Positions 35,034 through 42,492 of a DNA stretch of 64,000 nucleotides are shown one piece after another (the first letter of the stretch is position 1; every line of letters starts with the position of its first letter). The stretch spans positions 54,246-118,245 of the forward strand of contig NZ_CDBN01000007.1 in the NCBI RefSeq assembly GCF_000820085.1, read 5' to 3'. This DNA is from Aeromonas sanarellii (GTDB lineage Bacteria; Pseudomonadota; Gammaproteobacteria; Enterobacterales; Aeromonadaceae). Both the position numbers and the translations under genes were made by a program. The notes below the pieces were generated by a model that saw only the letters and a list, made by a program, of their open reading frames with translations, was not told the DNA's origin and ran no database searches.

Positions 35034-36797
35034 CTACACCGGGCAAGTGGCCACGATCTGCTCATTCTCGATCTTCACCAACATAGTCACAGGTTGGAGT
35101 TGCTTGGCAATGACTGCTTCCACAGCCCGCAGATCCCTGGCGATCTGTTCTTTGCATTGTGAGACTTCAGCCACCAGCCGGTCGTTCCATTCCAAGAGCG
35201 AGAGCTTACGTTCGTTCACGGTGAGGTTCTTGTTCCAGAGCGCCGACATAGACTTCACCTTCCGTCGCATGAATGCGTCGGTGCTGGAAAGCAGATCGCC
35301 GCCTTCCACCAGCTCCTCTATGGCCTCCTCGATGCTCCGCTTCCTGGTCTCCTTCAGGCGGTCCTCACCTGGATAGGCGGCCAGGAGCTGCAAACCGCAA
35401 GCTCTTGCTCGAATGCAGAGCAGCAACTGCTGGTACAGGTCATTCAGGAGATTCTGGTGCCCGCGGATAGCATCTTCCATGCCCTTCGACCCGAACATAG
35501 TCTCGTCTTTCACGTTCAGGATTGCCAGGTTCTCGTGTCGGATGTCGGCCATAAGGTGCTCTTGGACCTGGATCAGTTGGGCTTCATGGTGCTCAATCTG
35601 GCTCCGAACGCTTTCGGATAGCTCACCAGAGAGGACTGCCTGTGCCACCTGCTCGAAGTAGCGAGTAGCGCCCTTTATAACAGAGCAGCGCTCGTTCTTC
35701 TGAAAATCAAGGATCCTGTCGACGCTCATTTTTATCTCGGAGAGCTTCCTGCTGATGTCCGCCAAATGTTTCTGTGCAACTACCACCGATGCCACCTGGA
35801 GCAAGGCCGATGCGTTTACGATTGTGGAAAGTTTGTTGGGATCCATCAGGGTGCCGTGACTGGGCTTACCATCGATCATTGTTATGAGCCTGTAGCCATC
35901 CTGCCCCTTGGCCTTCAGTAGCGGCCCGTTGATCACGACCTCCATATATTTACCTGTCGCGACCTCGCCAGCCGTCGCTAGGCTTGGTACTCCCTGGAGG
36001 AGAGAATTGAGCCTGCTAATGCCATCGTCACTGTCAACAGGGTTCCATTCAACCACCTTCGGCTTCGGGATGCGCGCTAGCGACAGCACCGGGACTTCTT
36101 CAGACGTCCCGATGACGAGCGCGTCCGAACGAACCAGAGACCGGACTGCAGGTGCCGTATTAGCAACAGTCTGATGCACCCGAGCCGGGCTTGTGACCTC
36201 CAGGTACTTCTTGCGCAGGTACGCGATGTGTAGGACGCAAGGAACCGTCACTGAGAAGGCGGGATCTGCGATGCTGAAGACCGACACACCCCACCCTATT
36301 GGGCCGAGAGCCAACCGTGCCATCAGCAGAGTGCCGCCTTCCCGGATGACGTTTTTCGCATTGATATTGGTTCCTTTGGCTGCATCGGCACGAGCCTCCG
36401 CGATGAGTATCTCTCGCTCCTCCTCACTAAGCGCTTTCCACTGTCGGTCTAGGAAGATGGTCAGCAGGTTACTCTCGTTCCTGACTGTCTCGCCATCGCG
36501 GCACGGAACGTCGAGTTTCTTGCAGACGTCGAGGACCACCTCGTCATAAGAGGGCCCTTCTCCGCCGCGCATCAGGTTCCGGATCGTATTCCCGCCGAAC
36601 AGTCGAATTTCGTCTGCGATGAACCGGTGGTACTTGGTGTGGTCGGGACTGTGTCGCTTGTAGTCTTCGTTGATGTCCAGTAGGTTTGAGAGCTTTTCGG
36701 TGATGCAGATCACTAGAGGATCCAAGTCTTCCTTGGTGCAGGCGGACAGAAGGGCGTACAGGTCCCCCTTGGCGATGTCCTTGATCTTTGTTCTCAT
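35034..36797 (-). CDS. Large hypothetical protein with UPF0174 (YaaW)-like N-terminal domain
   Basis: A 587-residue protein. Residues about 1-200 resemble E. coli YaaW/UPF0174: LLSACTKEDLDPLVICITEK, FIADEIRLFGGNTIRNLMRG (YaaW has LIAGELQHFGGDSIANKLRG), DEVVLDVCKKLDV, LDRQWKALSEEE, and TVPCVLHIAYLRKKYLEV after a hydrophobic GPIGWGVSVFS segment. Residues about 260-587 form a separate, mostly helical domain without a family I recognise: VVINGPLLKAKGQDGYRLIT, then long charged helices with coiled-coil character (VQEHLMADIRHENLAILNVK). YaaW itself is about 237 aa, so this is a fusion. Base composition is clearly less GC-rich than the neighbours, and a 14-bp direct repeat brackets the gene. ATG at 36797 with GAGGAAAT upstream. 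Function unknown; horizontal acquisition is likely. Confidence 0.75.
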   Translation of the reverse strand: MRTKIKDIAKGDLYALLSACTKEDLDPLVICITEKLSNLLDINEDYKRHSPDHTKYHRFIADEIRLFGGNTIRNLMRGGEGPSYDEVVLDVCKKLDVPCRDGETVRNESNLLTIFLDRQWKALSEEEREILIAEARADAAKGTNINAKNVIREGGTLLMARLALGPIGWGVSVFSIADPAFSVTVPCVLHIAYLRKKYLEVTSPARVHQTVANTAPAVRSLVRSDALVIGTSEEVPVLSLARIPKPKVVEWNPVDSDDGISRLNSLLQGVPSLATAGEVATGKYMEVVINGPLLKAKGQDGYRLITMIDGKPSHGTLMDPNKLSTIVNASALLQVASVVVAQKHLADISRKLSEIKMSVDRILDFQKNERCSVIKGATRYFEQVAQAVLSGELSESVRSQIEHHEAQLIQVQEHLMADIRHENLAILNVKDETMFGSKGMEDAIRGHQNLLNDLYQQLLLCIRARACGLQLLAAYPGEDRLKETRKRSIEEAIEELVEGGDLLSSTDAFMRRKVKSMSALWNKNLTVNERKLSLLEWNDRLVAEVSQCKEQIARDLRAVEAVIAKQLQPVTMLVKIENEQIVATCPV

Positions 36798-36816
36798 TCA
36801 ATTTCCTCATGGCCCG

Positions 36817-36830
36817 ATCTCGTATGTTGG
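36817..36830 (+). repeat. Right copy of 14-bp direct repeat flanking the 587-aa gene
   Basis: An exact second copy of ATCTCGTATGTTGG, 20-33 bases upstream of the minus-strand gene start at 36797. See the left copy at 34907-34920. Confidence 0.6.
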
Positions 36831-37329
36831 GCTTTACAGGCTTAGCGCCGACCTCCGTTTGTGGAGGTTGTGACTGGGCAGAGCGAAGCTCAACGTTTAG
36901 CGCGACGCCAATGTTACCGAACCATCCAATGTTTATCAGGTGGCTATTCCCTTATTCCGTACCAGAAGCAATATCAGTGGCCCAATTACGGTTTATCTAT
37001 CCCATCACTGATGTTGGACTTCGCAAGCTCCGCACCAATCTACGAATTACAAAAAAACACGCTACCGCCCGTGGATTACAGCCATTGACCGGCAGGGTAT
37101 CCATCGTGGTTCAACAGGCACTGATGGGTAGACTAAGCCAAACGAATCAGCTCATGCGAGCTCAGAAGTGATGCAACCATCAGAAAATCATCGTTTTTTG
37201 AGCCGTATCATCAAAGAGCTTAAGCAGGTGCGATAAAGGCGGGCAAGCTGGTGCGGCTTTGCTATCTTGATCAGCCTTATGGATAAGGGGAGGGGCTGAA
37301 TGGCCGGCTCCCTTGCACAGGAGCAATAG
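36831..37329. other. Lower-GC intergenic stretch without a credible gene
   Basis: About 500 bases between the island gene and the small membrane protein. A plus-strand frame (36788-37171) exists but has no ribosome-binding site, overlaps the 5' end of the island gene and looks non-coding. A short hairpin (ACCTCC-GTTTGT-GGAGGT, 36849-36866) is the only structure noticed. The composition is AT-richer than the core genome, so this may be the scar or unfilled part of the island. Confidence 0.45.
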
Positions 37330-37539
37330 ATGGCGGTGAAAGCCAAATCCAGAAGAGAGAAGATTGGCAGCGGGCTTGGACTGGTGATGGGGCTCATTGC
37401 CTTTAACCTGATTGCGCCCCTGCTCCTCGAATCAACAGAGATCTCGGATATGAACCGGATGATCGGGGCCATGATCAGTGCCATGATCTGCTCCGAGCTG
37501 GGTGCCCGAATCGGCAAGTGGCTCGATGCCAGGGAGTAG
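37330..37539 (+). CDS. Small hypothetical membrane protein (69 aa)
   Basis: A 69-residue protein with an N-terminal basic segment (MAVKAKSRREKIGSG), a hydrophobic stretch (LGLVMGLIAFNLIAPLLLES, about residues 16-35) and a second amphipathic/hydrophobic helix (MNRMIGAMISAMICSELGARIG). The ATG at 37330 follows CAGGAGCAATAG, a good ribosome-binding site, which argues it is translated. It is probably an inner-membrane protein with one or two TM helices. I do not recognise a family. It lies between the island region and the MviM-like gene, 81 bp upstream of the latter. Confidence 0.6.
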   Translation: MAVKAKSRREKIGSGLGLVMGLIAFNLIAPLLLESTEISDMNRMIGAMISAMICSELGARIGKWLDARE

Positions 37540-37620
37540 GCCAAAGAACTGGCGAAAGAACCCGAATAGAAAGCGCCGGATATTACTCTGTCTGCATCCC
37601 ATCCATCACAAGGAGTCCCC

Positions 37621-38529
37621 ATGCGCATTGCCCTCGTAGGTCTTGGCGATATCGCCCAGAAGGCTTATCTGCCGCTGCTCGCGAGCGACGAGCGAGTCAC
37701 CCCGCTGCTCTGTACCCGGAGCCCAGCTGTATTGGCTAAGCTGGCCCGCCAGTACCGGATATCCGAGTGCTTTACCGAGGTGGAGGCGTTGCTGGCTAGC
37801 CGCCCGGATGCGGTGATGATCCACGCCGCCACCTCGGTGCACTTCGCGTTGGCCGAGCAATGTCTGCGGGCAGGCATCCCCACCTTTGTGGACAAGCCGC
37901 TCTGCTTTGATTACGCCGAGGCGGAGGCGCTCGCCAATCTCGCCATCGCGAAGGGCTGCCCGCTCTTTGTGGGTTTCAACCGCCGCTATCTGCCCGCCAT
38001 GGGCGCCGCCCGTGCCCAGCCGCTCACCGAGCTTCACTGGCAGAAGCACAGACACTATCTGCCTGGGGCGCCACGCCAGTTCCTGTTCGACGACTTTATC
38101 CATGTGCTCGACAGCCTCTGCTTCTACGGCGGCGTGCCGGACGGGGATCTTCATGCCGTGCTGCGGCGCAGTGCGCAGGATCCGGACATGCTGGTGAGCG
38201 CGAGCGTGGCCTGGCAGAGCGGGCAGGTGGCGGTGAGCGGCAGCATGAACCGCAGCGCCGGCATCACGGAGGAGCGCATCGACGCCTATGGCGACAACCT
38301 CTCCCTGCATATCGAGAACTGCACCCGGGGCACGTGCGCGCGGGACAAGGCCGTGCAGACCCTGGCACCGGACGACTGGCAGCCGGTGCTGGCGAGCCGG
38401 GGTTTCGTGGCGATGCTCGATCACTGGTATGGGCAGGTTGAGCTGGGTCGGGCCGACGGGGCGTTGATTGAGAGCTATCTGCACGGCCACCGGCTGGCGG
38501 AACGACTGGTGGCCCTGGCGGGGGAGTGA
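37621..38529 (+). CDS. mviM: Gfo/Idh/MocA family oxidoreductase, MviM-like
   Basis: A 302-residue NAD(P)-binding oxidoreductase. The Rossmann motif is ALVGLGDIAQKAYLPLL at residues 4-20, with SVHFALAEQCLRAGIPTFVD and the catalytic D-K-P at residues 91-93 (the family EKP position). FVGFNRRYLPAMG matches the VGFNRRFAPLYG segment of E. coli MviM (YceM), and FDDFIHVLDSLCFYGG matches its LDDYLHVVDTALW. Length and order agree with MviM, whose substrate is unknown; despite the old name it has no proven virulence role. The ATG at 37621 has AAGGAG upstream. It stands alone, 165 bp upstream of ruvC. Confidence 0.85.
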   Translation: MRIALVGLGDIAQKAYLPLLASDERVTPLLCTRSPAVLAKLARQYRISECFTEVEALLASRPDAVMIHAATSVHFALAEQCLRAGIPTFVDKPLCFDYAEAEALANLAIAKGCPLFVGFNRRYLPAMGAARAQPLTELHWQKHRHYLPGAPRQFLFDDFIHVLDSLCFYGGVPDGDLHAVLRRSAQDPDMLVSASVAWQSGQVAVSGSMNRSAGITEERIDAYGDNLSLHIENCTRGTCARDKAVQTLAPDDWQPVLASRGFVAMLDHWYGQVELGRADGALIESYLHGHRLAERLVALAGE

Positions 38530-38694
38530 CCCCGTCGCAACCGGCCGGCATAACTGGCCAGAGAAGCTGCAGACCACTGTACAAGATGGCGCATCCCTGC
38601 GCAGTCAGGCGACCTGGGCGCTGCCGCGCGAGCCAAGCGGGGGCGAGTTTGCTATCTTGGCCGCCATGAACAGCCTTCAACACAGCAGAGTCTC

Positions 38695-39216
38695 ATGAGC
38701 ATTATCTTGGGGATCGACCCCGGCTCCCGGATCACCGGTTACGGCGTCATCCGCATCGTCTCCGGCAAGGCGCAGTACCTGGGGTCGGGCTGCATCCGTA
38801 CCGATCTGGGCGAGCTGCCGTCCCGCCTCAAGCAGGTTTACGACGGGGTGAGCGAGATCATCACCCAGTTCAAGCCGGACGAGTTTGCCATCGAGCGGGT
38901 CTTCATGGCCCGCAACGCGGATTCGGCGCTCAAGCTCGGCCAGGCCCGTGGCAGCGCCATAGTTGCGGCGGTCAATGCCAGCTTGCCGGTGAGCGAGTAC
39001 TCGGCGACCCAGATCAAGCAGGCGGTGGTGGGCACCGGCGGCGCGGGCAAGGAGCAGGTGCAGCACATGGTGATGCACCTGCTCAAGCTCTCGGCCACCC
39101 CCCAGGCGGATGCGGCGGACGCCCTCGGGGTGGCGCTCTGCCACTTCCATACCCGCCAGAGCCTGATCCGGATGGCGGGCCAGGCCAGCGGCTCGGTGCG
39201 CGGACGTTATCGCTGA
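38695..39216 (+). CDS. ruvC: Holliday junction resolvase RuvC
   Basis: A 173-residue endonuclease with all four metal-binding acidic residues: D8 in [14 protein letters not shown]67 in [20 protein letters not shown], and D139 and D142 in [13 protein letters not shown]. The length equals E. coli RuvC (173). It cuts Holliday junctions bound by RuvAB during recombinational repair. The start is the ATG at 38695, whose context (GAGTCTC) is a weak ribosome-binding site. Neither ruvA nor ruvB follows; the next gene is aqpZ 300 bp away, so here ruvC is separated from its usual partners. Confidence 0.96.
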   Translation: MSIILGIDPGSRITGYGVIRIVSGKAQYLGSGCIRTDLGELPSRLKQVYDGVSEIITQFKPDEFAIERVFMARNADSALKLGQARGSAIVAAVNASLPVSEYSATQIKQAVVGTGGAGKEQVQHMVMHLLKLSATPQADAADALGVALCHFHTRQSLIRMAGQASGSVRGRYR

Positions 39217-39379
39217 GCCCGGTGCTCCGCCTTGGCAGAGTGCGAGAGAAGGGTGAGCCAGATGTCGGCGCCTGTTGGCAAAAGCGCTGATTGAGTCACG
39301 ATTTGTCGCACCTCCTCAGGGGACTCCCATGAGAAAGCCCCATGGGGCGGGACTGGTTCTTTCTACCTAATCAACAACT

Positions 39380-39395
39380 TGTGATTAAGATCACA
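39380..39395. promoter_or_regulatory. CRP binding site upstream of aqpZ
   Basis: TGTGATTAAGATCACA is a perfect TGTGA-N6-TCACA CRP palindrome. A -10-like CATAAT lies at 39442-39447, 17 bases after a poor -35 (TTCGCC, 39419-39424), placing the CRP centre near -66, in the class I activator range. It lies 129 bp upstream of the aqpZ start and after ruvC, so aqpZ is the likely target. Confidence 0.7.
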
Positions 39396-39523
39396 CATTC
39401 CCCCCGGTGCGGGCCGGCTTCGCCTTGTGCCGCCACACTCCCATAATATGGCGCCTGTTTAATAACAGTGTTCGTATGAGCCTTTCCTGGCTCCTGTGTT
39501 AGTCATCATGGGGAGAGACAAGA

Positions 39524-40210
39524 GTGAAACCTTTTGCTGCTGAATTTATGGGGACCTTCTGGCTGGTGCTGGGGGGCTGCGGCAGCGCCGTGCTGGCCGC
39601 CGCGTTTCCGAACGTGGGGATCGGCCTGCTGGGCGTGGCCCTGGCATTCGGCCTGACCGTGCTGACCATGGCCTATGCCATCGGTCATATCTCCGGCTGC
39701 CACCTGAACCCGGCCGTGACCGTCGGGCTCTGGGCCGGTGGTCGTTTCCCGGCCTCCAACGTGCTGCCCTACATAGTGGCTCAGGTGCTTGGCGGGATCG
39801 CGGCGGGTGGCGTGCTCTATGTCATTGCCAGCGGGCAAGCGGGTTTTGATGTGAGCGCCGGTTTTGCCTCCAACGGTTATGGCGAGCACTCCCCCGGCGG
39901 CTACAGCCTGCTGGCGGCCCTGGTGTGTGAAGTGGTGATGACCGGCTTCTTCCTGTTCGTCATCATGGGCGCCACCGACAGCCGTGCCCCGGCCGGGTTC
40001 GCGCCCATCGCCATCGGCCTGTGCCTGACCCTCATTCACCTCATCAGCATTCCGGTGACCAACACCTCGGTCAACCCGGCGCGCAGCACGGGTGTGGCGC
40101 TGTTCGTGGGTGACTGGGCCATCGGCCAGCTCTGGCTGTTCTGGGTTGCCCCCATCGTCGGTGCCATTCTGGGTGCATTGGCCTATCGTGTGATCGCCAC
40201 GAAAGAGTGA
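39524..40210 (+). CDS. aqpZ: Aquaporin Z
   Basis: A 228-residue MIP channel. Both NPA half-helix motifs are intact ([15 protein letters not shown] and [15 protein letters not shown]), with the [15 protein letters not shown] segment typical of AqpZ: His in TM5, Thr in the loop and Arg after the second NPA form the narrow water-selective filter with the early F. It carries water across the inner membrane. The start is a GTG at 39524, preceded by GGGGAGAGACAAGA, and the protein begins [20 protein letters not shown], as in other AqpZ. A CRP site lies upstream and a hairpin terminator downstream. Confidence 0.94.
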   Translation: MKPFAAEFMGTFWLVLGGCGSAVLAAAFPNVGIGLLGVALAFGLTVLTMAYAIGHISGCHLNPAVTVGLWAGGRFPASNVLPYIVAQVLGGIAAGGVLYVIASGQAGFDVSAGFASNGYGEHSPGGYSLLAALVCEVVMTGFFLFVIMGATDSRAPAGFAPIAIGLCLTLIHLISIPVTNTSVNPARSTGVALFVGDWAIGQLWLFWVAPIVGAILGALAYRVIATKE

Positions 40211-40237
40211 TGTGTTGCTAAACAACGTGTGGTATCG

Positions 40238-40262
40238 ACACGCCCCCGGGCGTGTTTTTTTG
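40238..40262 (+). terminator. Rho-independent terminator after aqpZ
   Basis: A short GC-rich stem (ACACGCC / GGCGTGT around CCCG) followed by a run of eight T. It ends aqpZ transcription before the convergent transglycosylase gene. Confidence 0.85.
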
Positions 40263-40333
40263 TTTCTGGCGGGCACGAAAACGGGCCACCAAGGGCCCGC
40301 AGTATTGTTCAGCCGGCTGAAAGAGGGAGGGGG

Positions 40334-41086
40334 TTACAGACCCCGGGCGCTCAGCATCTCCTTGTAGCGCTGATGCAGCAGTTTGACTCGCTCCACATAG
40401 GCACGGGTCTCGGCGTAGGGCGGGATGCCGCCATGCTTTTGTACCGCGCCGGCCCCTGCGTTGTAGGCCGCGGTGGCCAGGGCGACGTTGCCGTCGTACT
40501 GCTTGAGCAGCCCCGCCAGGTACTTCACCCCGCCGAAGATGTTCTGCTCCGCCATCAGGGCGTTGCCGACCCCCAGCTCGCGGGCGGTGGCGGGCATCAG
40601 CTGGGTCAGCCCCATGGCCCCCTTGCGGGAGACCGCCAGGGGGTTGAAGGCGGATTCGGCGTGGATCAGCGCCCGAATGAGGGCGGGCTCTACCTGATAC
40701 GCCTTGGCTGCCGCCTTGATGGTGCTGGCGTAGTCATAGAGGAAGAGGCCTGTGGTGCGCCAGTTGACCTTGGAGGCGGGATCGCAGGCATAGCAGTCGT
40801 TGAACAGCAGCAACTCGTAGTGGCCCTGCTCCGGCATCATGTCGGAGTAGCGGATGACCCCGTTCTTCTGCACCGACTTGTAGACCTGGATCTGGCGGCT
40901 GGCGGGCGTGGCGGACCCGGGAGGCGGCGAGGAGAGGGGGGCCGTGGCGGCGGCCACTGTCTGGGGCTTGGGAGCCGGGGCTATCGACTCCGGCGTCAGG
41001 ATCACCACCTCGGCCGGTGGTGGCATCTGGCCCCAGGCAAGGTGGGAAAACAGCGGGATCATGCCCAGCAACATCCATGCTTTCAA
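40334..41086 (-). CDS. Lytic transglycosylase (SLT domain) with DUF4124-like region
   Basis: A 250-residue secreted murein lyase. A signal peptide (about 1-20, LFSHLAWGQ) is followed by a proline/alanine-rich spacer and a DUF4124-like beta region (IQVYKSVQKNGVIRYSDMMP, about residues 66-85) with a Cys pair NDCYACD. The SLT catalytic domain is at about 115-250: LIRALIHAESAFNPLAVSRKGAMGL contains the catalytic Glu, and GLTQLMPATARELGV, NIFGGVKYLAGLL and ATAAYNAGAGAVQKHGGIPP are its conserved motifs. It cleaves the MurNAc-GlcNAc bond, forming anhydro-muropeptides in the periplasm. Monocistronic, ATG at 41086. Confidence 0.9.
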   Translation of the reverse strand: MKAWMLLGMIPLFSHLAWGQMPPPAEVVILTPESIAPAPKPQTVAAATAPLSSPPPGSATPASRQIQVYKSVQKNGVIRYSDMMPEQGHYELLLFNDCYACDPASKVNWRTTGLFLYDYASTIKAAAKAYQVEPALIRALIHAESAFNPLAVSRKGAMGLTQLMPATARELGVGNALMAEQNIFGGVKYLAGLLKQYDGNVALATAAYNAGAGAVQKHGGIPPYAETRAYVERVKLLHQRYKEMLSARGL

Positions 41087-41408
41087 CGGCTTGCTCCTTA
41101 AGCCTCGTTAGCCACGTTGAGTAAAGCATCCGGAGCGGGACAGAACAAGTCCGCCGGCGGAGCGTCGCAGGAAAAGTTCAGGAAAGAGGGGGCCGGATGG
41201 CTGCAAAGGGCAGGGGGGTGGCCGATGTCCGGCACGGCATCGTGCCCACAGCGTCGTCTTTTCCATCAGGCTATTGGCTTTATTGTAAGTTAAAGCCGTG
41301 TTATCTTGCTGTGGCTCCACTCTGGTCAGATCTCTTCGTGGGGCCGGATGATGGGTCAGGAGAGGGCGGGGTGGCCAGAGCGACATGGGTATGACAAGCA
41401 GGCGGGCG

Positions 41409-41849
41409 ATGGAGCTCAGATTCGAAGAGTACTGTGATGCGGATCTTTCCCTGATCAGGGACTATTACGAAACGACTTTTTCCCACTATGTGCCGGACCT
41501 GGCCGAGCGGATCTTCGTGGTGCGCGACGCCCATTGGCTGGTGGGGGCTGTGCGTCTGCGCGACGAGCAGGAGTACTACCATCTGTGCGGTTTCCGGCTG
41601 CTGCCCCATTACCAGTCCCTGGGCCTGGGCTCCCGGCTGTTGCAGCATGCCTGCCGCGGTCTGCTGGACAAGCCCGTGATCTGCCATGCCCTGCCCTTCG
41701 AGAAGCCCTTCTACCTCAAGGCCGGCTTCGACCACCTTCCCCTGCACGAACTCGACGGGCCGCTTCATGCCCTCTACCACCAGCAGCGCGAACAGGGTTA
41801 CCAGATCGAGCTGCTGGTGCGTCAGGCGAGGGCTCCCGTCTTCAACTGA
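41409..41849 (+). CDS. GNAT family N-acetyltransferase
   Basis: A 146-residue GCN5-related acetyltransferase. The acetyl-CoA loop is HYQSLGLGSRLLQHACRGL (the Q/RxxGxG/A motif), preceded by strands VVRDAHWLVGAVRLRDE and YYHLCGFRLLP, and followed by ICHALPFEKPFYLKAGFDHL, the typical final strand with a phenylalanine-rich helix. In-frame ATGs at 41385 and 41391 could start slightly longer forms; 41409 (AGGCGGGCG upstream) begins directly before the GNAT core. The acceptor is not known. No operon partner is evident. Confidence 0.8.
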   Translation: MELRFEEYCDADLSLIRDYYETTFSHYVPDLAERIFVVRDAHWLVGAVRLRDEQEYYHLCGFRLLPHYQSLGLGSRLLQHACRGLLDKPVICHALPFEKPFYLKAGFDHLPLHELDGPLHALYHQQREQGYQIELLVRQARAPVFN

Positions 41850-41853
41850 GGCG

Positions 41854-42396
41854 TCACTGTGGCTTGGTCAGCAGGTGGATCTTGCCCGGTGACAGCTCCA
41901 GCCCCAGCAGATTCTCCTTGAGCCAGGCCTGATTGGGATCCTTGTCGTCGAGCCTGTAGACGGGCTGGGTCTCCAGCCGCTTCTCCATGCTCTGCAGCAG
42001 CATGCGCAACATGAAACCGAACTTCTGCTCGGCCGCCGCCGGCTCCAGCTTGTAGTCGACGAGCTTCATGTTGTCGAGAAAGAGCGCGCTCTGGGCCTTG
42101 TCGTAGCGGGGCCTCGCCTCATAGGTCATGTTCAGCAGGGCGTCGTACTCGGTCTGGTCCGGCAGCGCTATCTTCAGCTTGCCCTTGCCAAACACCCTGG
42201 CGGTGTCCGGGCTCTGGCGGCCGATCTGCACATCGCTCTGCTCAAGCTTCACATGGGCCTTGATAATGCCGGGCAGTTCCAGCTGTTTGTCCACTTGCAC
42301 CTGGGATTGCAGGTACTGATTTATCTGCTGCTCATTGATGTCATATGAGCCTTGACCTAGCATGGCCAGACTCAGCAGCATAGATTGCAGGATCAT
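41854..42396 (-). CDS. DUF1439 family protein (YceB-like)
   Basis: A 180-residue exported protein. An N-terminal signal-like segment (MILQSMLLSLAMLGQGSYDI) has no cysteine, so it is not lipidated, unlike E. coli YceB. The following DINEQQINQYLQSQVQVDKQ and LFLDNMKLVDYKLEP, MEKRLETQPVYRLDD segments match the DUF1439 lipid-binding-like fold (compare YceB's ITEQEINQYL). The frame opens at 42462; the ATG at 42396 is where the signal peptide begins. It is divergent from the cardiolipin synthase gene (97 bp), which hints at a lipid-related envelope role. Confidence 0.78.
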   Translation of the reverse strand: MILQSMLLSLAMLGQGSYDINEQQINQYLQSQVQVDKQLELPGIIKAHVKLEQSDVQIGRQSPDTARVFGKGKLKIALPDQTEYDALLNMTYEARPRYDKAQSALFLDNMKLVDYKLEPAAAEQKFGFMLRMLLQSMEKRLETQPVYRLDDKDPNQAWLKENLLGLELSPGKIHLLTKPQ

Positions 42397-42492
42397 GCTA
42401 ACGACCTGATAGAATGGGTTTGTCCTACAGCATACCATTCCGGCCTTGTGGGATCTGCCCATGCCACTTGTTCAACACACCAAGGAGTCGCC

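Noticed and set aside
36788..37171. Plus-strand 127-codon frame after the island gene
   Set aside because: It begins inside the opposite gene's start region, has no ribosome-binding site and no resemblance to a protein family; left as non-coding.
35034..37329. Integron cassette with attC site
   Set aside because: No inverted-repeat attC structure or integrase was seen around the gene; only a 14-bp direct repeat is present.
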